From Pseudarthrobacter sp. MM222 (GTDB lineage Bacteria > Actinomycetota > Actinomycetes > Actinomycetales > Micrococcaceae), in assembly GCF_947090775.1 (NCBI RefSeq), contig NZ_OX352321.1, positions 2,480,001 to 2,544,000 on the forward strand: a stretch of 64,000 bases of DNA, written 5' to 3'. Below are positions 26,266 through 34,574 of this stretch, piece after piece (position 1 is the first letter of the stretch; each line of letters begins with the position of its first letter). Made by a program: the position numbers and the translations under genes. The notes under the pieces are model-generated. The model did not search any database and was not told the DNA's origin. It saw only the letters and a program-made list of their open reading frames with translations.

Positions 26266-26951
26266 ATGAACCGTTAAGCGGTGCAGCCGGTCTGGCCTTC
26301 GCCGCTGCCTTCAAGGCCCTGAAGGTCCTGCGCCCCGACCGGCCCATCCACCCCGCGGGCGTGGCTCTCACCGGAACCATCGAAAGGCGACCGGGAGGCG
26401 CCGGCAGCGGGATCCTCTGGATCGATTCCGCCGGCACGGACGCCGTCAGCGCCCGGTTATCACGATCTCTTGGCACGCCCTCTGGCTGGCCGGATATTAT
26501 CGGGCTGGCCCTGCGTATTACTACGGCGACGGGTTCCGCGGACGTTTTGCTGGCATCCACCGGTATGTCATGGCCTGGCCGCCTGATGCTCACGGCCCAC
26601 CGCTATGCCAGCAGCAGCAAGCTGACGTCGCTTATGCCCTACAAGGGGTTCAGGGGTCCGGTCCTGCTGGCGGCCCGTCCCGAGGTCGGCGGGAGGGTCC
26701 TTCCCGCCACACCCGATGCTTTCCGCCAGGCGCTGGCCACCGGCACCTGGACCCTGGGGCTCTTTTATGCCCGGCCCATGGGGCAGTGGATCGGTTTCGG
26801 CACCCTCGCGCTGACCCTCGACCCCGAAAAGGCGGATCTCAACACCAGGTTCGACCCGCTCAGCAATACCCTGCCCGGGGCCGGTACCTACGGCTGGGCA
26901 GGGCGACTGCGCGCGCCGTCCTACGAAGCCGCCCGTCGGCCGGGTCCATAG
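26262..26951 (+). CDS. Conserved hypothetical, weak catalase-superfamily resemblance
   Basis: 229 residues from ATG 26262, overlapping the DUF2243 stop. No catalytic motif is sure. The C-terminal half (FGTLALTLDPEKADLNTRFD then PLSNTLPGAGTYGWAGRLRA) and the ending APSYEAAR resemble the beta-barrel/C-terminal portion of small catalase-like proteins in actinomycetes, and the middle PDIIGLALRITT resembles the dPGxAVRF region of catalases. Coupling with DUF2243 suggests a shared stress role. I am unsure of the function. Confidence 0.65.
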   Translation: MNEPLSGAAGLAFAAAFKALKVLRPDRPIHPAGVALTGTIERRPGGAGSGILWIDSAGTDAVSARLSRSLGTPSGWPDIIGLALRITTATGSADVLLASTGMSWPGRLMLTAHRYASSSKLTSLMPYKGFRGPVLLAARPEVGGRVLPATPDAFRQALATGTWTLGLFYARPMGQWIGFGTLALTLDPEKADLNTRFDPLSNTLPGAGTYGWAGRLRAPSYEAARRPGP

Positions 26952-26961
26952 CGGTGATTTT

Positions 26962-27159
26962 ATGAGCGATACTCCAATGGACGACGGCCCCGAATCCGAC
27001 GACACCGAAAGCCTTCCCGACCTTCTCGCCGATGCGCTTTCTCCCGTGGTCCACCCGGACTATGACTCGGGATCCCGGGCAGGTTCCGGGAGTGAGGGCG
27101 GGAACGGGGATTCCGGCCAGGGCGACGGCGACGACCACAAGCCCGAACGCCGCCCATAA
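26962..27159 (+). CDS. Small acidic hypothetical protein
   Basis: 65 residues, very rich in Asp, Gly, Ser and Pro (DGPESDDTESLPDLLADALS then a Gly/Asp tail). It begins 10 bases after the previous stop in the same direction. There is no recognised domain and the ribosome site is weak. It could be a real disordered protein or chance. Confidence 0.35.
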   Translation: MSDTPMDDGPESDDTESLPDLLADALSPVVHPDYDSGSRAGSGSEGGNGDSGQGDGDDHKPERRP

Positions 27160-27194
27160 CAGCGGCTCCCGTGCCGAGAACGCGCTCGTTCTGA

Positions 27195-27398
27195 CCTGAT
27201 GTAGGCGACGCCGTCCGGGCCGCCGGGTTTGAGCCTGCCGGCCGCATCCACTTCCAGTCCGTGGTCGAGGAGGAATGCACCGGCAATGGCTCCCTTGCCG
27301 CCCTGATGCGCAACTACCGCGCCGACGCCGTCATTATTCCGGAACCGGAGGAGGCTGGTGCGACATCGACGAACGTCCCTAGAGGCCCATCCCCCTAA
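27195..27398 (+). pseudogene. Internal fragment of an M20 (ArgE/DapE-type) metallopeptidase
   Basis: There is no start codon. The frame reads AGRIHFQSVVEEECTGNGSL, then AALMRNYRADAVIIPEPEE. This is the highly conserved catalytic-base and metal-ligand region (V-V-E-E-E) of M20 deacylases, followed by the A-D-A-x-I-x-P-E-P segment. Both the upstream dimetal domain and the downstream dimerisation and ligand parts are missing. The fragment ends against the 3' end of the convergent lipoprotein gene. Confidence 0.7.
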
Positions 27399-28690
27399 TC
27401 ACCCGCAGGCGTCCACCGAAACTGGAGCCGGCAGCTCGCAGTCAGCGCAACCTGGGCGATGCCCGCGATCTCCAGCGCGATGGCGCTGGGCCGCGGAAGC
27501 AGTGGCGACGGCGGGTAGGCCACCGACACCGTAAGTTGTCGATTGCCGTCGGCACTGCTGATCGCGATAGTCCCGTAGCCGGGGACATCGCCGGAATGCC
27601 CGTAGTAGAAGCCGTTGGTACACCTGTCATTCCAATGCTCCAGTCCGAGGCCATAGTCGGCGTAGACATGGCCCTTCATCTCACTGAGACTGGCGGGAGT
27701 CAACAGCTGGCCCCGCAGCAGCGAGGCATAGAAGGTGTTGATCTCTTCTACCGTGGAGATCACTCCCCCGGACCCGGATCCGCTGTGCATCGAGGAGTAC
27801 GCCACGTCCACAAGTCCGCCCTCGGCCAGCGCGTAGCCGTGGACGAGGTTGGCCGGGGCGGCTCCGTCGCCAACCAGCGTCGTGGAGCGAAGACCCAGCG
27901 GCTCCACAATGTCGGCCCGCAGGACGTCAGCGAGCGGCGCACCGTGGAGTCGTTGCACCAGCAGCCCCAAAGCCTCATAGTCCGAGCGGGAATTGCTGAC
28001 CTCCAGCGGCCGCCGCGGCTGCCAGGAAACAGTCCCGGCCAGCGCGAGGCGCTGCTCGGGGCTGATCGGCGTGGCCAGTACTAGCCGGGGCGGAGCCGAC
28101 TCCAATAGTGGCGGGAAGAAATCGGGCATGCCGGACGTGTGGCTAAGGAGCTGGCGCACGGAAAGGGGCTCGGGCGGGTGCAGGAGCCCGTCCAGCTCGG
28201 GTAGGTACTTGGTGATGGGATCGTCCAGCTCCAGCCGGCCCTCGTCCACGAGCTTCAACACGGAAACCGCCACCATGGTCTGGGTGAGGCCACCCACCTG
28301 CACGGGGTCGCTCGGCTGGACAGGGATGCCGCCGTCGCGGCTCCGAACGCCGGCCGCATGCGACCACTCCTCGTGGCCGGCTTTCGCCTCCATCAGAACG
28401 GCCGTCGCACCCTCCCGGAGCAGCTCCTCGGCGTACAGCTCGAGCATCGCCTTGAGGGCGCGGAGGGAGGACGACGGCGGCGCTACCGCCGTCGTCGCGG
28501 GTCGCGGGGGCGCCGGCGGGGTGGTCGACGTGGTCACCGGCGGGTCCGCTGTCGCTGGCGGGCTTGGGTGGGACGGCGCCGGATCCGGCTCACCGATGCA
28601 GCCGCCGAGGAGCCCGCAGACCATCAAGGCGGCGCTGCTGAACAACACGCCCGCCCTGTGGCGCGATCCGCCGTCGCGAGCCGCAACCAT
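27395..28690 (-). CDS. Lipoprotein with class C beta-lactamase fold, catalytic Ser/Lys missing
   Basis: About 431 residues from ATG 28690 (GGAAGG upstream). A lipoprotein signal, GVLFSSAALMVCGLLGGC, is followed by a Pro/Thr-rich linker. The fold is recognisable: LVDEGRLELDDPITKYLPEL, LSVRQLLSHTSGMPDF, IVEPLGLRSTTLVGDG and the third motif GHSGDVPGYGT. However, where active members have S-x-x-K there is G-G-L-T-Q, and where they have Y-x-N there is V-S-N. Thus the nucleophile, general base and tyrosine are replaced while the scaffold is complete. It probably binds a peptide or cell-wall ligand outside the membrane rather than hydrolysing it. The stop overlaps the convergent M20 remnant. Confidence 0.82.
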   Translation of the reverse strand: MVAARDGGSRHRAGVLFSSAALMVCGLLGGCIGEPDPAPSHPSPPATADPPVTTSTTPPAPPRPATTAVAPPSSSLRALKAMLELYAEELLREGATAVLMEAKAGHEEWSHAAGVRSRDGGIPVQPSDPVQVGGLTQTMVAVSVLKLVDEGRLELDDPITKYLPELDGLLHPPEPLSVRQLLSHTSGMPDFFPPLLESAPPRLVLATPISPEQRLALAGTVSWQPRRPLEVSNSRSDYEALGLLVQRLHGAPLADVLRADIVEPLGLRSTTLVGDGAAPANLVHGYALAEGGLVDVAYSSMHSGSGSGGVISTVEEINTFYASLLRGQLLTPASLSEMKGHVYADYGLGLEHWNDRCTNGFYYGHSGDVPGYGTIAISSADGNRQLTVSVAYPPSPLLPRPSAIALEIAGIAQVALTASCRLQFRWTPAGD

Positions 28691-29134
28691 CCGAGAACCT
28701 TCCATCTGCCGGTCTGCAGCAAGCGCCAGGCGCTGCCCCGACACTTTGATGCTCCCCCGGGGTCCGGGGGGCGTCAAGGTGCCCCGTGACCCGGGAGATT
28801 TGTTGCTTGCGTCGTCCCCAACAGAACCCGACATGAAGCGATCTGCAACCGGCGTACACCGGTTAGGCTCGCACCATGCCTTGGCGCTCCTGCTTGGCCG
28901 GACGCCCGCGGAAACTGGGGCCTGTGGTGCCGCAAGTCTCAGCCGTACTGGGTTCCGCTCGTGAGCGCCGCGTCCGTGAAGTCGAAATCACAGACGCCTC
29001 AGGGCGCGTTGCCCGGGCGCTACCGATCGAAACGGAACCGACCGGGTGGTATCCGTTTGGGCCGGACTGCGGGGGCCGGTCAGGTTCAGGCCAGTCCAAG
29101 TGCCTGCGTGAGTCCGGCGCTGGTGCGATCGACG
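28691..29134. other. Stretch with no supported gene
   Basis: Between the two minus-strand genes I see open frames on both strands with no recognisable domain or convincing ribosome site. It presumably contains the lipoprotein promoter, but no clear -35/-10 pair was found. Confidence 0.4.
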
Positions 29135-29689
29135 TCAGCTTGTCTCCTCTTCCTGGCGGATCGCGTCGAGGATCTTTCGGAGTGATCCGGGCCGGGCGGC
29201 CACCTCGATGTCGCCTTTGTCGGTGGTCAGCCGGACGGCGTGGAATCCCTGATGGGTGACGTATTTTTGCTCCTTCCGGTCGACCTTCCTGGGCTCGGTG
29301 GACACGGCCGCCACGGCGCCGAAGGTCGTCGGCCGTCCTGACGGCTCGAGCGTGTCGTAGACGGCGGGCTGAAACTTCATGCGCGCTGGCCCGTCGAAGG
29401 TGGCCACACCCATGTTCCAGATCCCGCTGAGCGATCCGGGAAGTGAATCCGGGTAGCGGACATAGACCAGAATCCCGCCCTGTGAGTCGAGTTTGGCCGC
29501 GGCTTTGCGTTCCCGGCGTGCTTGGAAGTACCAGAGAACTGCCGCGTAGACCGCCCACATCGCAGCATTGATGAGCGTCTCGTCGAGCGGGTGGCCCCAG
29601 CTCACGAAGAGCGCTATTCCCGCGCCCCACGAAATGGCGAGGACCACCAGGGCAACAAACTTGCGGTGCGCGGCTATCCACTTCCTCAT
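29135..29689 (-). CDS. Hypothetical membrane-anchored protein
   Basis: 184 residues from ATG 29689 (TAGGATGG upstream). Two membrane segments near the N-terminus (KFVALVVLAISWGAGIALFV and ETLINAAMWAVYAAVLWYF) are followed by a charged cytoplasmic domain of about 120 residues with many beta-type stretches (GGILVYVRYPDSLPG, GFHAVRLTTDKGDIEVAARP). I do not recognise the soluble domain. It is probably monocistronic. Confidence 0.7.
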   Translation of the reverse strand: MRKWIAAHRKFVALVVLAISWGAGIALFVSWGHPLDETLINAAMWAVYAAVLWYFQARRERKAAAKLDSQGGILVYVRYPDSLPGSLSGIWNMGVATFDGPARMKFQPAVYDTLEPSGRPTTFGAVAAVSTEPRKVDRKEQKYVTHQGFHAVRLTTDKGDIEVAARPGSLRKILDAIRQEEETS

Positions 29690-29796
29690 GCCGGCCATCC
29701 TAGACGGATCTCTCAGCCACGCCCCCGGGGTTAGGCCATCGGGCAGCGGCGTCCGGGAAGAGCTTGCTTGCCGTACACGGCTAAGTATGGTGCACG

Positions 29797-30381
29797 TCAG
29801 CCGCGGGCGGGGGCCATTTCCCGTTCACCGTTGAAGTATTCGAGCTCCCAGCCGTCGATGGCATGGTGGTGGGCCAGGTTGAGGACGGCGTTGTCGATGC
29901 TCTGCAGGGTGCGGCCGATGGCGCGGCTAAGGCTCACGCGTAGGAGCGTGCCATGGGCGACCACCAGGACCCGGCGGCCGCGGAACTCGTTTGCCAGTGC
30001 TTCCAGCGCGGTCAGCCCCCGGTGTGCTGCCTCGTCTTCGCTTTCTGCGCCGTGGAAACCATTCGGAATGCGAAGTGCTTCCAGTTCGGGGCCGGCCTGC
30101 AGGCCTTCCGCGGGTCCGAAGGCACGCTCGGTAAGCTCCGGCACGTGCCGGGCCACCTTGAGCCCCAGTCCGGCGGCAATGAGGTCCGCGGTTTCTGCGG
30201 CGCGGCTCAGCGGCGATGATATGACGGCGTCCCACTCATAGCCGGCCAGAACGGCGACGGCGCCACGCGCCTGGCCCCGGCCGACGTCGTTGAGCGGAAT
30301 GTCAGTGGATCCCTGCAGCCGGCGCTGCGCATTCCAATCCGTCTGTCCATGGCGGATGAGGGCGAAGGTGGTGAGGGTCAT
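29797..30381 (-). CDS. Histidine phosphatase family protein (phosphoglycerate-mutase-like)
   Basis: 194 residues. The phosphohistidine motif LIRHGQTDWNAQRRLQG is at the N-terminus, the second catalytic Arg in VISSPLSRAAETA near residue 50, and the second His in VLVVAHGTLLRV near 140. The start may be ATG 30381 (GGAG 4 bases ahead) or ATG 30390. Substrates of such proteins vary widely; no neighbour suggests one. Confidence 0.9.
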   Translation of the reverse strand: MTLTTFALIRHGQTDWNAQRRLQGSTDIPLNDVGRGQARGAVAVLAGYEWDAVISSPLSRAAETADLIAAGLGLKVARHVPELTERAFGPAEGLQAGPELEALRIPNGFHGAESEDEAAHRGLTALEALANEFRGRRVLVVAHGTLLRVSLSRAIGRTLQSIDNAVLNLAHHHAIDGWELEYFNGEREMAPARG

Positions 30382-30565
30382 GCGCTCCATTCTGCCCTGA
30401 TACCTGGCACTCACCGGAATCGCCCCGATCCATGACGGCCGGATTGTCCGGCATCAGCGGCGTGGCAAGGGCCGCCGTCGTCGTCCCACCTCCGAGCAGC
30501 ACGACGGCGACAACTGCTCGACGCTCAGCCGGATACGAACCGGGGAGTGGTGGCATGATGGGCGC

Positions 30566-31156
30566 ATGAGCAGAGTCACATGCGATCTGACCATCTCCCT
30601 CGACGGATTCCTCGCCGGTCCGAACCAAACCCAGACGGACCCCCTGGGCGAGGGCGGAGAGCTCCTGCACAGGTGGCAATTCGAAGAACCCGAGTCCAAC
30701 GCAGCCGAGCTCGAGGGCATCCTCGCGGCCGGCGCCTACATCATGGGACGGAATATGTTCGCAGGGCCCGGGACTTGGGATGAGGAATGGCGGGGATGGT
30801 GGGGTGAGGAGCCTCCGTATCACGCACCCGTGTTCGTTCTCACCCATCACCCACGCGAGCCTTTGGAGATGCAGGGCGGCACCACGTTCAACTTCGTGAA
30901 CGATGGGATCGAATCGGCGCTGGCCCAGGCGCGGAACGCTGCTGGCAGCAAGGACGTGGCCATTGCCGGAGGGGCGCAGACCGCCCGACAATACCTTTCG
31001 GCGGGGCTGATCGACGAGCTCCGACTCCACACTGCGCCCATTGTCCTGGGAGCGGGCGAGCGGCTGTTCGACGGCGTCGCAAACCTCAAGCTTGAGCCCA
31101 CCGAAGTGCGCGGTACCCGGCTGGTAACTCACGTGCACTATCGGGTAATCCGCTGA
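30566..31156 (+). CDS. Dihydrofolate reductase family protein (RibD C-terminal domain)
   Basis: 196 residues. CDLTISLDGFLAGPNQTQTD at the start, GAYIMGRNMF near 55, FVLTHHPREPLEMQGGTTF near 90, VAIAGGAQTARQYLSAGLID near 130 and PIVLGAGERLFDG near 160 are the usual blocks of stand-alone RibD-C/DHFR-like oxidoreductases. It probably binds NADPH; the substrate is not known. It is divergent from the histidine phosphatase. Confidence 0.9.
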   Translation: MSRVTCDLTISLDGFLAGPNQTQTDPLGEGGELLHRWQFEEPESNAAELEGILAAGAYIMGRNMFAGPGTWDEEWRGWWGEEPPYHAPVFVLTHHPREPLEMQGGTTFNFVNDGIESALAQARNAAGSKDVAIAGGAQTARQYLSAGLIDELRLHTAPIVLGAGERLFDGVANLKLEPTEVRGTRLVTHVHYRVIR

Positions 31157-31468
31157 AGAGCTGACGCTCAAATGTCGCGCCAATTGAAACTTCGATTCTT
31201 CAGACTTAAACAATGACTTTGCGGGGAGTTCGAAGGTGAATGGGTATTTGTTCGCCCTGATGGCCGGGACGTCGCCGGCGAAATGACTATCCCCGCCGTG
31301 TAAAGCACGTGGGGACAGCACACTGACCACGTCCAAGCTCGCGGAACGCCATGGTATTCAGGAGAAGACTTTCTGTACGCTACTCGCCTGCGTCACATGG
31401 CGAACAGCCGATCCGCGCCTCTAATGATCCGCGCCTTTACTGTCGGTGGCTCCTGAGATGCTGTGGGT
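31157..31468. other. Intergenic stretch without a supported gene
   Basis: About 310 bases separate the DHFR-like gene and the DUF222 gene. A short plus-strand reading ending EFEGEWVFVRPDGRDVAGEM looks protein-like but has no start, so it may be a small remnant. I see no clear promoter or terminator. Confidence 0.35.
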
Positions 31469-33019
31469 ATGGAAAGCACGGCGGCATGGAGTGCGGAATG
31501 CAGGGAGGCCCTGGCGGCCGTCGCCGCGTCCATTGCAGACCTTGAGGCTTCTCTGGGTGCCCACACGGACCCACCCGGCCCCGATTCCCTCCACGACGCC
31601 GATCCGCTCCGGGATCTCGCGGATGCTTGCCTGGACGGCCTCTCCGGCCTGGCCCGGCTGGATGCCCGGTCCGCCGCGCTGAAGGTGCGCCTGACCGCCG
31701 ACTACGCCCAGGCCGCCACGGCCCTGGCCCGCCTGGCGGCGTCCCCGCAGGAGCACACCGCCCAGGAAATGGCCGTCGTCGCGGAGGTCGCCTGCGTCCT
31801 GACCGTCAGCGAACGCACCGCCGCCGCGCTGCTGTCCGAAGCCCTGGCCCTAACGGCGACGCTGCCGCTGACCCTGGCTGCCCTGCAGGCCGGGACGATT
31901 TCCTGGCAGCACGCCCGGATCCTCGTCGACGAAACCAACAACCTGGAACCCGGCGCGGCGGCCGAACTCGAGGCGCACTTCCTGGACCCCGCCGCGGCGA
32001 ACCCGGCCCGCGGCTGCCCCGCCGGGGACCTCACCCCGGGCCGGTTCCGGGCGAAGGCACGGGCCTGGCGGGAACGCCACCACCCGGTCAGCATCGAGGC
32101 ACGCCACACCAGAAGCGCCGAAGACCGCCGGGTTGACTACACCCCGGACCGGGACGGCATGGCCTGGCTCTCGGCCTACCTCCCGGCCGACACCGCCGCC
32201 GGGATCTGGGACCGGACCACCGCCGCCGCCCGCGCGCTCCAGGGGCCCCACGAGGCCCGCACGCTCACCCAGCTCCGCGCCGACATCACCGCCACCTGGC
32301 TCCTCAGCACCGGCACCACCGGCCCGGGCGGGGACCTGGCCGGGGGTGTGGCCGGGGGTGTCCCGTCGCCGCGGGCGCAGGTCCTGATCACCGTCCCGGT
32401 CATGGCCCTCCTCGGCGCCACCAACGAACCCGCCACCCTCGACGGGCACGGGCCGATCCCACCCTCCATGGCCCGCCGCCTGATCGCCGACGGCGCCGAC
32501 TCCTTCTACCGCGTCCTCACCGACCCCCGCGACGGCGCCCCGCTGGAAATCGGCCGAACCAGCTACCGCCTCACCAAGGCCCAGCGTCAATGGCTCCGCC
32601 TCCGCGACGCCAAATGCCCGTTCCCCGGCTGCAACAACCACTCCCTGGACAACGACGCCGACCACCTCCTGGCCTGGGCCGACGGCGGCACCACCGGCAT
32701 CACCAACCTCGGCCAACCCTGCCCCAAACACCACCGCCTCAAACACACCACCGCCTGGACACCCACCGCCGCCACCAAAACCACCCCACCCGGATGGACC
32801 TCACCCACCGGACGCCACTACCCCAGCGAACAACAAGACTGGGAACCACCCCACTGGCCCCACCACACCCCGGACACGGACACAGACCCGGATCTGGATC
32901 TGGATCTGGATCTGGATCTGGATCTGGACGAATACCCACCGCCAGATCCAGGACACCATCCGGACCTGGAACTGCCCTCGGACCCCTTCCCTGAAGCGCT
33001 CCTGTTCCAATGTGTCTGA
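31469..33019 (+). CDS. DUF222 / 13E12-repeat HNH endonuclease-signature protein
   Basis: About 516 residues. The N-terminal DUF222 domain runs over the first 300 residues (VAEVACVLTVSERTAAALLS, then AGTISWQHARILVDETNNLE). The HNH domain near 375-430 reads RLRDAKCPFPGCNNHSLDND, then ADHLLAWADGGTTGITNLG and CPKHHRLKH, with the Cys pairs and His ligands intact. The C-terminus is an Asp/Leu/Pro-rich tail encoded by a hexamer repeat at 32890-32925. These proteins are multicopy and mobile-like in actinomycetes, with an unclear role. GTG 31463 is an alternative start. Confidence 0.9.
   Translation: MESTAAWSAECREALAAVAASIADLEASLGAHTDPPGPDSLHDADPLRDLADACLDGLSGLARLDARSAALKVRLTADYAQAATALARLAASPQEHTAQEMAVVAEVACVLTVSERTAAALLSEALALTATLPLTLAALQAGTISWQHARILVDETNNLEPGAAAELEAHFLDPAAANPARGCPAGDLTPGRFRAKARAWRERHHPVSIEARHTRSAEDRRVDYTPDRDGMAWLSAYLPADTAAGIWDRTTAAARALQGPHEARTLTQLRADITATWLLSTGTTGPGGDLAGGVAGGVPSPRAQVLITVPVMALLGATNEPATLDGHGPIPPSMARRLIADGADSFYRVLTDPRDGAPLEIGRTSYRLTKAQRQWLRLRDAKCPFPGCNNHSLDNDADHLLAWADGGTTGITNLGQPCPKHHRLKHTTAWTPTAATKTTPPGWTSPTGRHYPSEQQDWEPPHWPHHTPDTDTDPDLDLDLDLDLDLDEYPPPDPGHHPDLELPSDPFPEALLFQCV
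32890..32925 (+). repeat. Hexanucleotide tandem repeat (GGATCT) x6 inside the DUF222 gene
   Basis: Six perfect copies of GGATCT are followed by a degenerate seventh (GGACGA). In frame they encode a run of Asp-Leu pairs. Being 6 bases long, gain or loss of a unit changes tail length without a frameshift. Confidence 0.95.
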
Positions 33020-33049
33020 TTGACTGGCTGCCTCCCGTTTCTGCGGATT

Positions 33050-33580
33050 TCAACCAAGTTCGTGGCGCGTCTCCTGCCCTTTGCACGCCACATGCCCGTC
33101 GGACCGGATCAACACGGCCGCAGGAGCGCTGACGAACCGATCACCGGAAGTTTCCACCCGCCGTCGTACCTGGCGTCCACCATCATGCAGAAGGGTGAAG
33201 GCGCGCAGCGGGCCGTCGGCGGTGATGACGTCGGATTGCGGACCCCGAAGTCTGTGCCAAAGACCTCGGTCAGCGCCTTGCCGAGGTCCGCCAGGGTGGG
33301 CTTGGCGGCCGGTCCAAGTTTCTTCTCGGTCACGACTACCCGCGTGGTTCGCCCGTCCTTCATCAGGTGCAGCCCATGGATCCCCACCTCGCCGATGCGG
33401 ATGCCCGCCGGCGTCTCCTGGGTCACCTCCACTGCGGCGATCAGGCTGCTCCTCGTCGCGCTACACCAGCCGGGAACTCGGCGCCGGCTGCCTGGCGGGC
33501 AGCGCTTCGCCCGCCGTCGGCGCCAACCAGGTACAGCGCGCGCATCGGTCCGCCGTCGGCGAGATGCACCTCGACCCTAG
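33050..33580 (-). pseudogene. Remnant of an FAD-dependent aromatic monooxygenase, frameshifted and internally deleted
   Basis: Three collinear pieces of one family are readable on the minus strand. The first is VEVHLADGGPMRALYLVGADGGRSAARQ, containing the DG motif (V-G-A-D-G-x-R-S). One frame over comes TRSSLIAAVEVTQETPAGIR, then GKALTEVFGTDFGVRNPT (33133-33450). A third frame has ITADGPLRAFTLLHDGG and APAAVLIRSDGHVA, the usual C-terminal end of such hydroxylases. The GDAAH region that should lie between the second and third pieces is missing. No N-terminal GxGxxG fold is present. It cannot encode a working enzyme. Confidence 0.7.
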
Positions 33581-33632
33581 TTGTCCTGGTCGACCCCGGT
33601 CGTCCTGGGCGAATCCGGCCCCTCGATCCTGC

Positions 33633-34015
33633 TCAAGGAAGGGCCCGTTCGACGTCCTGGACGGATCGGGACAACAGGCAGAACTCGTTGCCCTCGGGAT
33701 CACCCAAAACCACCCAGCTGACGTCGGGGCCCTGGCCCACGTCTCTTCGTTGCGCGCCGAGGGCGAGTAGGCGCTCGAGCTCCTCGGCAGTGGATACGCC
33801 ATCGGCCCGGAGGTCGAAATGCAGCCGGTTCTTAACGGTCTTGCCCTCGGGCACCGCGGCACATCGATGGAAGGCCCGATACTATCCCGGGGCCCGATGC
33901 TGATGATGTCGCTGTCCTCTTCGAGAACATGCCAGCCGAGGACGGCGCACCAGAAGTCGGCCACCACCCGCGGCTGGATCGCATCAATGGCAATGACGGC
34001 TAATCGGCTGGTCAT
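33633..34015 (-). pseudogene. VOC (glyoxalase-like) family gene with one frameshift
   Basis: From ATG 34015, the first part reads MTSRLAVIAIDAIQPRVVAD, FWCAVLGWHVLEEDSD, the typical first VOC half. Near 33855 the frame changes; the second half is PEGKTVKNRLHFDLRADGVS and DVSWVVLGDPEGNEFCLLSR (stop at 33633). Together they would make a normal-length protein of about 127 residues of the actinobacterial VOC type with the K-N-R-x-H-x-D motif. One missing base near 33852-33858 explains the break, so it may be a true pseudogene or a sequencing error. Confidence 0.75.
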
Positions 34016-34042
34016 GCCACCACGATAGCGCGGGAGACATGG

Positions 34043-34468
34043 CTACGGGGGCGGGACCAATCCTTGGTTTCGGGAAAGCAGCCCTCCAATGAGTCCTGCA
34101 AGGGCTGCCGGCAGGGCGAAGAGACCGGCGATCTGTGGAGTCAGTGACGGGGGCGTCATGATCATCGTCGCCAAGCCCACCAGCGCTGCCGGCGCGGCCA
34201 CGCAGATCGTCACCCAAAGCGGGTTGCCCCGGACCTGCGACCAAACGGCTGCTGCAAGCGACGCGGCAGACCCGGCCAGCATGAACAGCCTGCCCACGCG
34301 CAGCCGCTCGATGAACTCCGGGACCGGCGCGTAGACGAAGAATGCCGTCCGTTCAAGGGCAATACTAGTCAGGACGATAGAGACAACCACCAAGGCCGCC
34401 CAAGGCAGTGATCTTCCCCTCCACCATGGGCGGACGACATAGCGTTCGTTGCCGTTCTGCGAACTCAT
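34043..34468 (-). CDS. Hypothetical small membrane protein
   Basis: About 141 residues with four hydrophobic segments (WAALVVVSIVLTSIAL, LFMLAGSAASLAAAVWS, WVTICVAAPAALVGLATMIM and IAGLFALPAALAGLIGGLLS). A GTG lies one codon upstream. I do not recognise a family. It is divergent from the radical-SAM gene. Confidence 0.65.
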   Translation of the reverse strand: MSSQNGNERYVVRPWWRGRSLPWAALVVVSIVLTSIALERTAFFVYAPVPEFIERLRVGRLFMLAGSAASLAAAVWSQVRGNPLWVTICVAAPAALVGLATMIMTPPSLTPQIAGLFALPAALAGLIGGLLSRNQGLVPPP

Positions 34469-34574
34469 CACAAGGCGAGCCTAGCGAACCCTCCACGGCA
34501 TCGTTCGCCGCCGGGCAGGATGCCGTGGGCTTAACCGGCCGCAGCCTCGTCTGCGTTCTTGGGAGAATGGAATC

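Noticed and set aside
28876..29259. Plus-strand 127-codon frame overlapping the hypothetical membrane protein
   Set aside because: No recognisable domain; it overlaps the convincing 29135-29689 gene on the opposite strand.
32890..32925. Hexamer repeat considered as a CRISPR-like array
   Set aside because: The unit is 6 bases without spacers and is inside a coding region; no CRISPR array or cas gene is present in the window.
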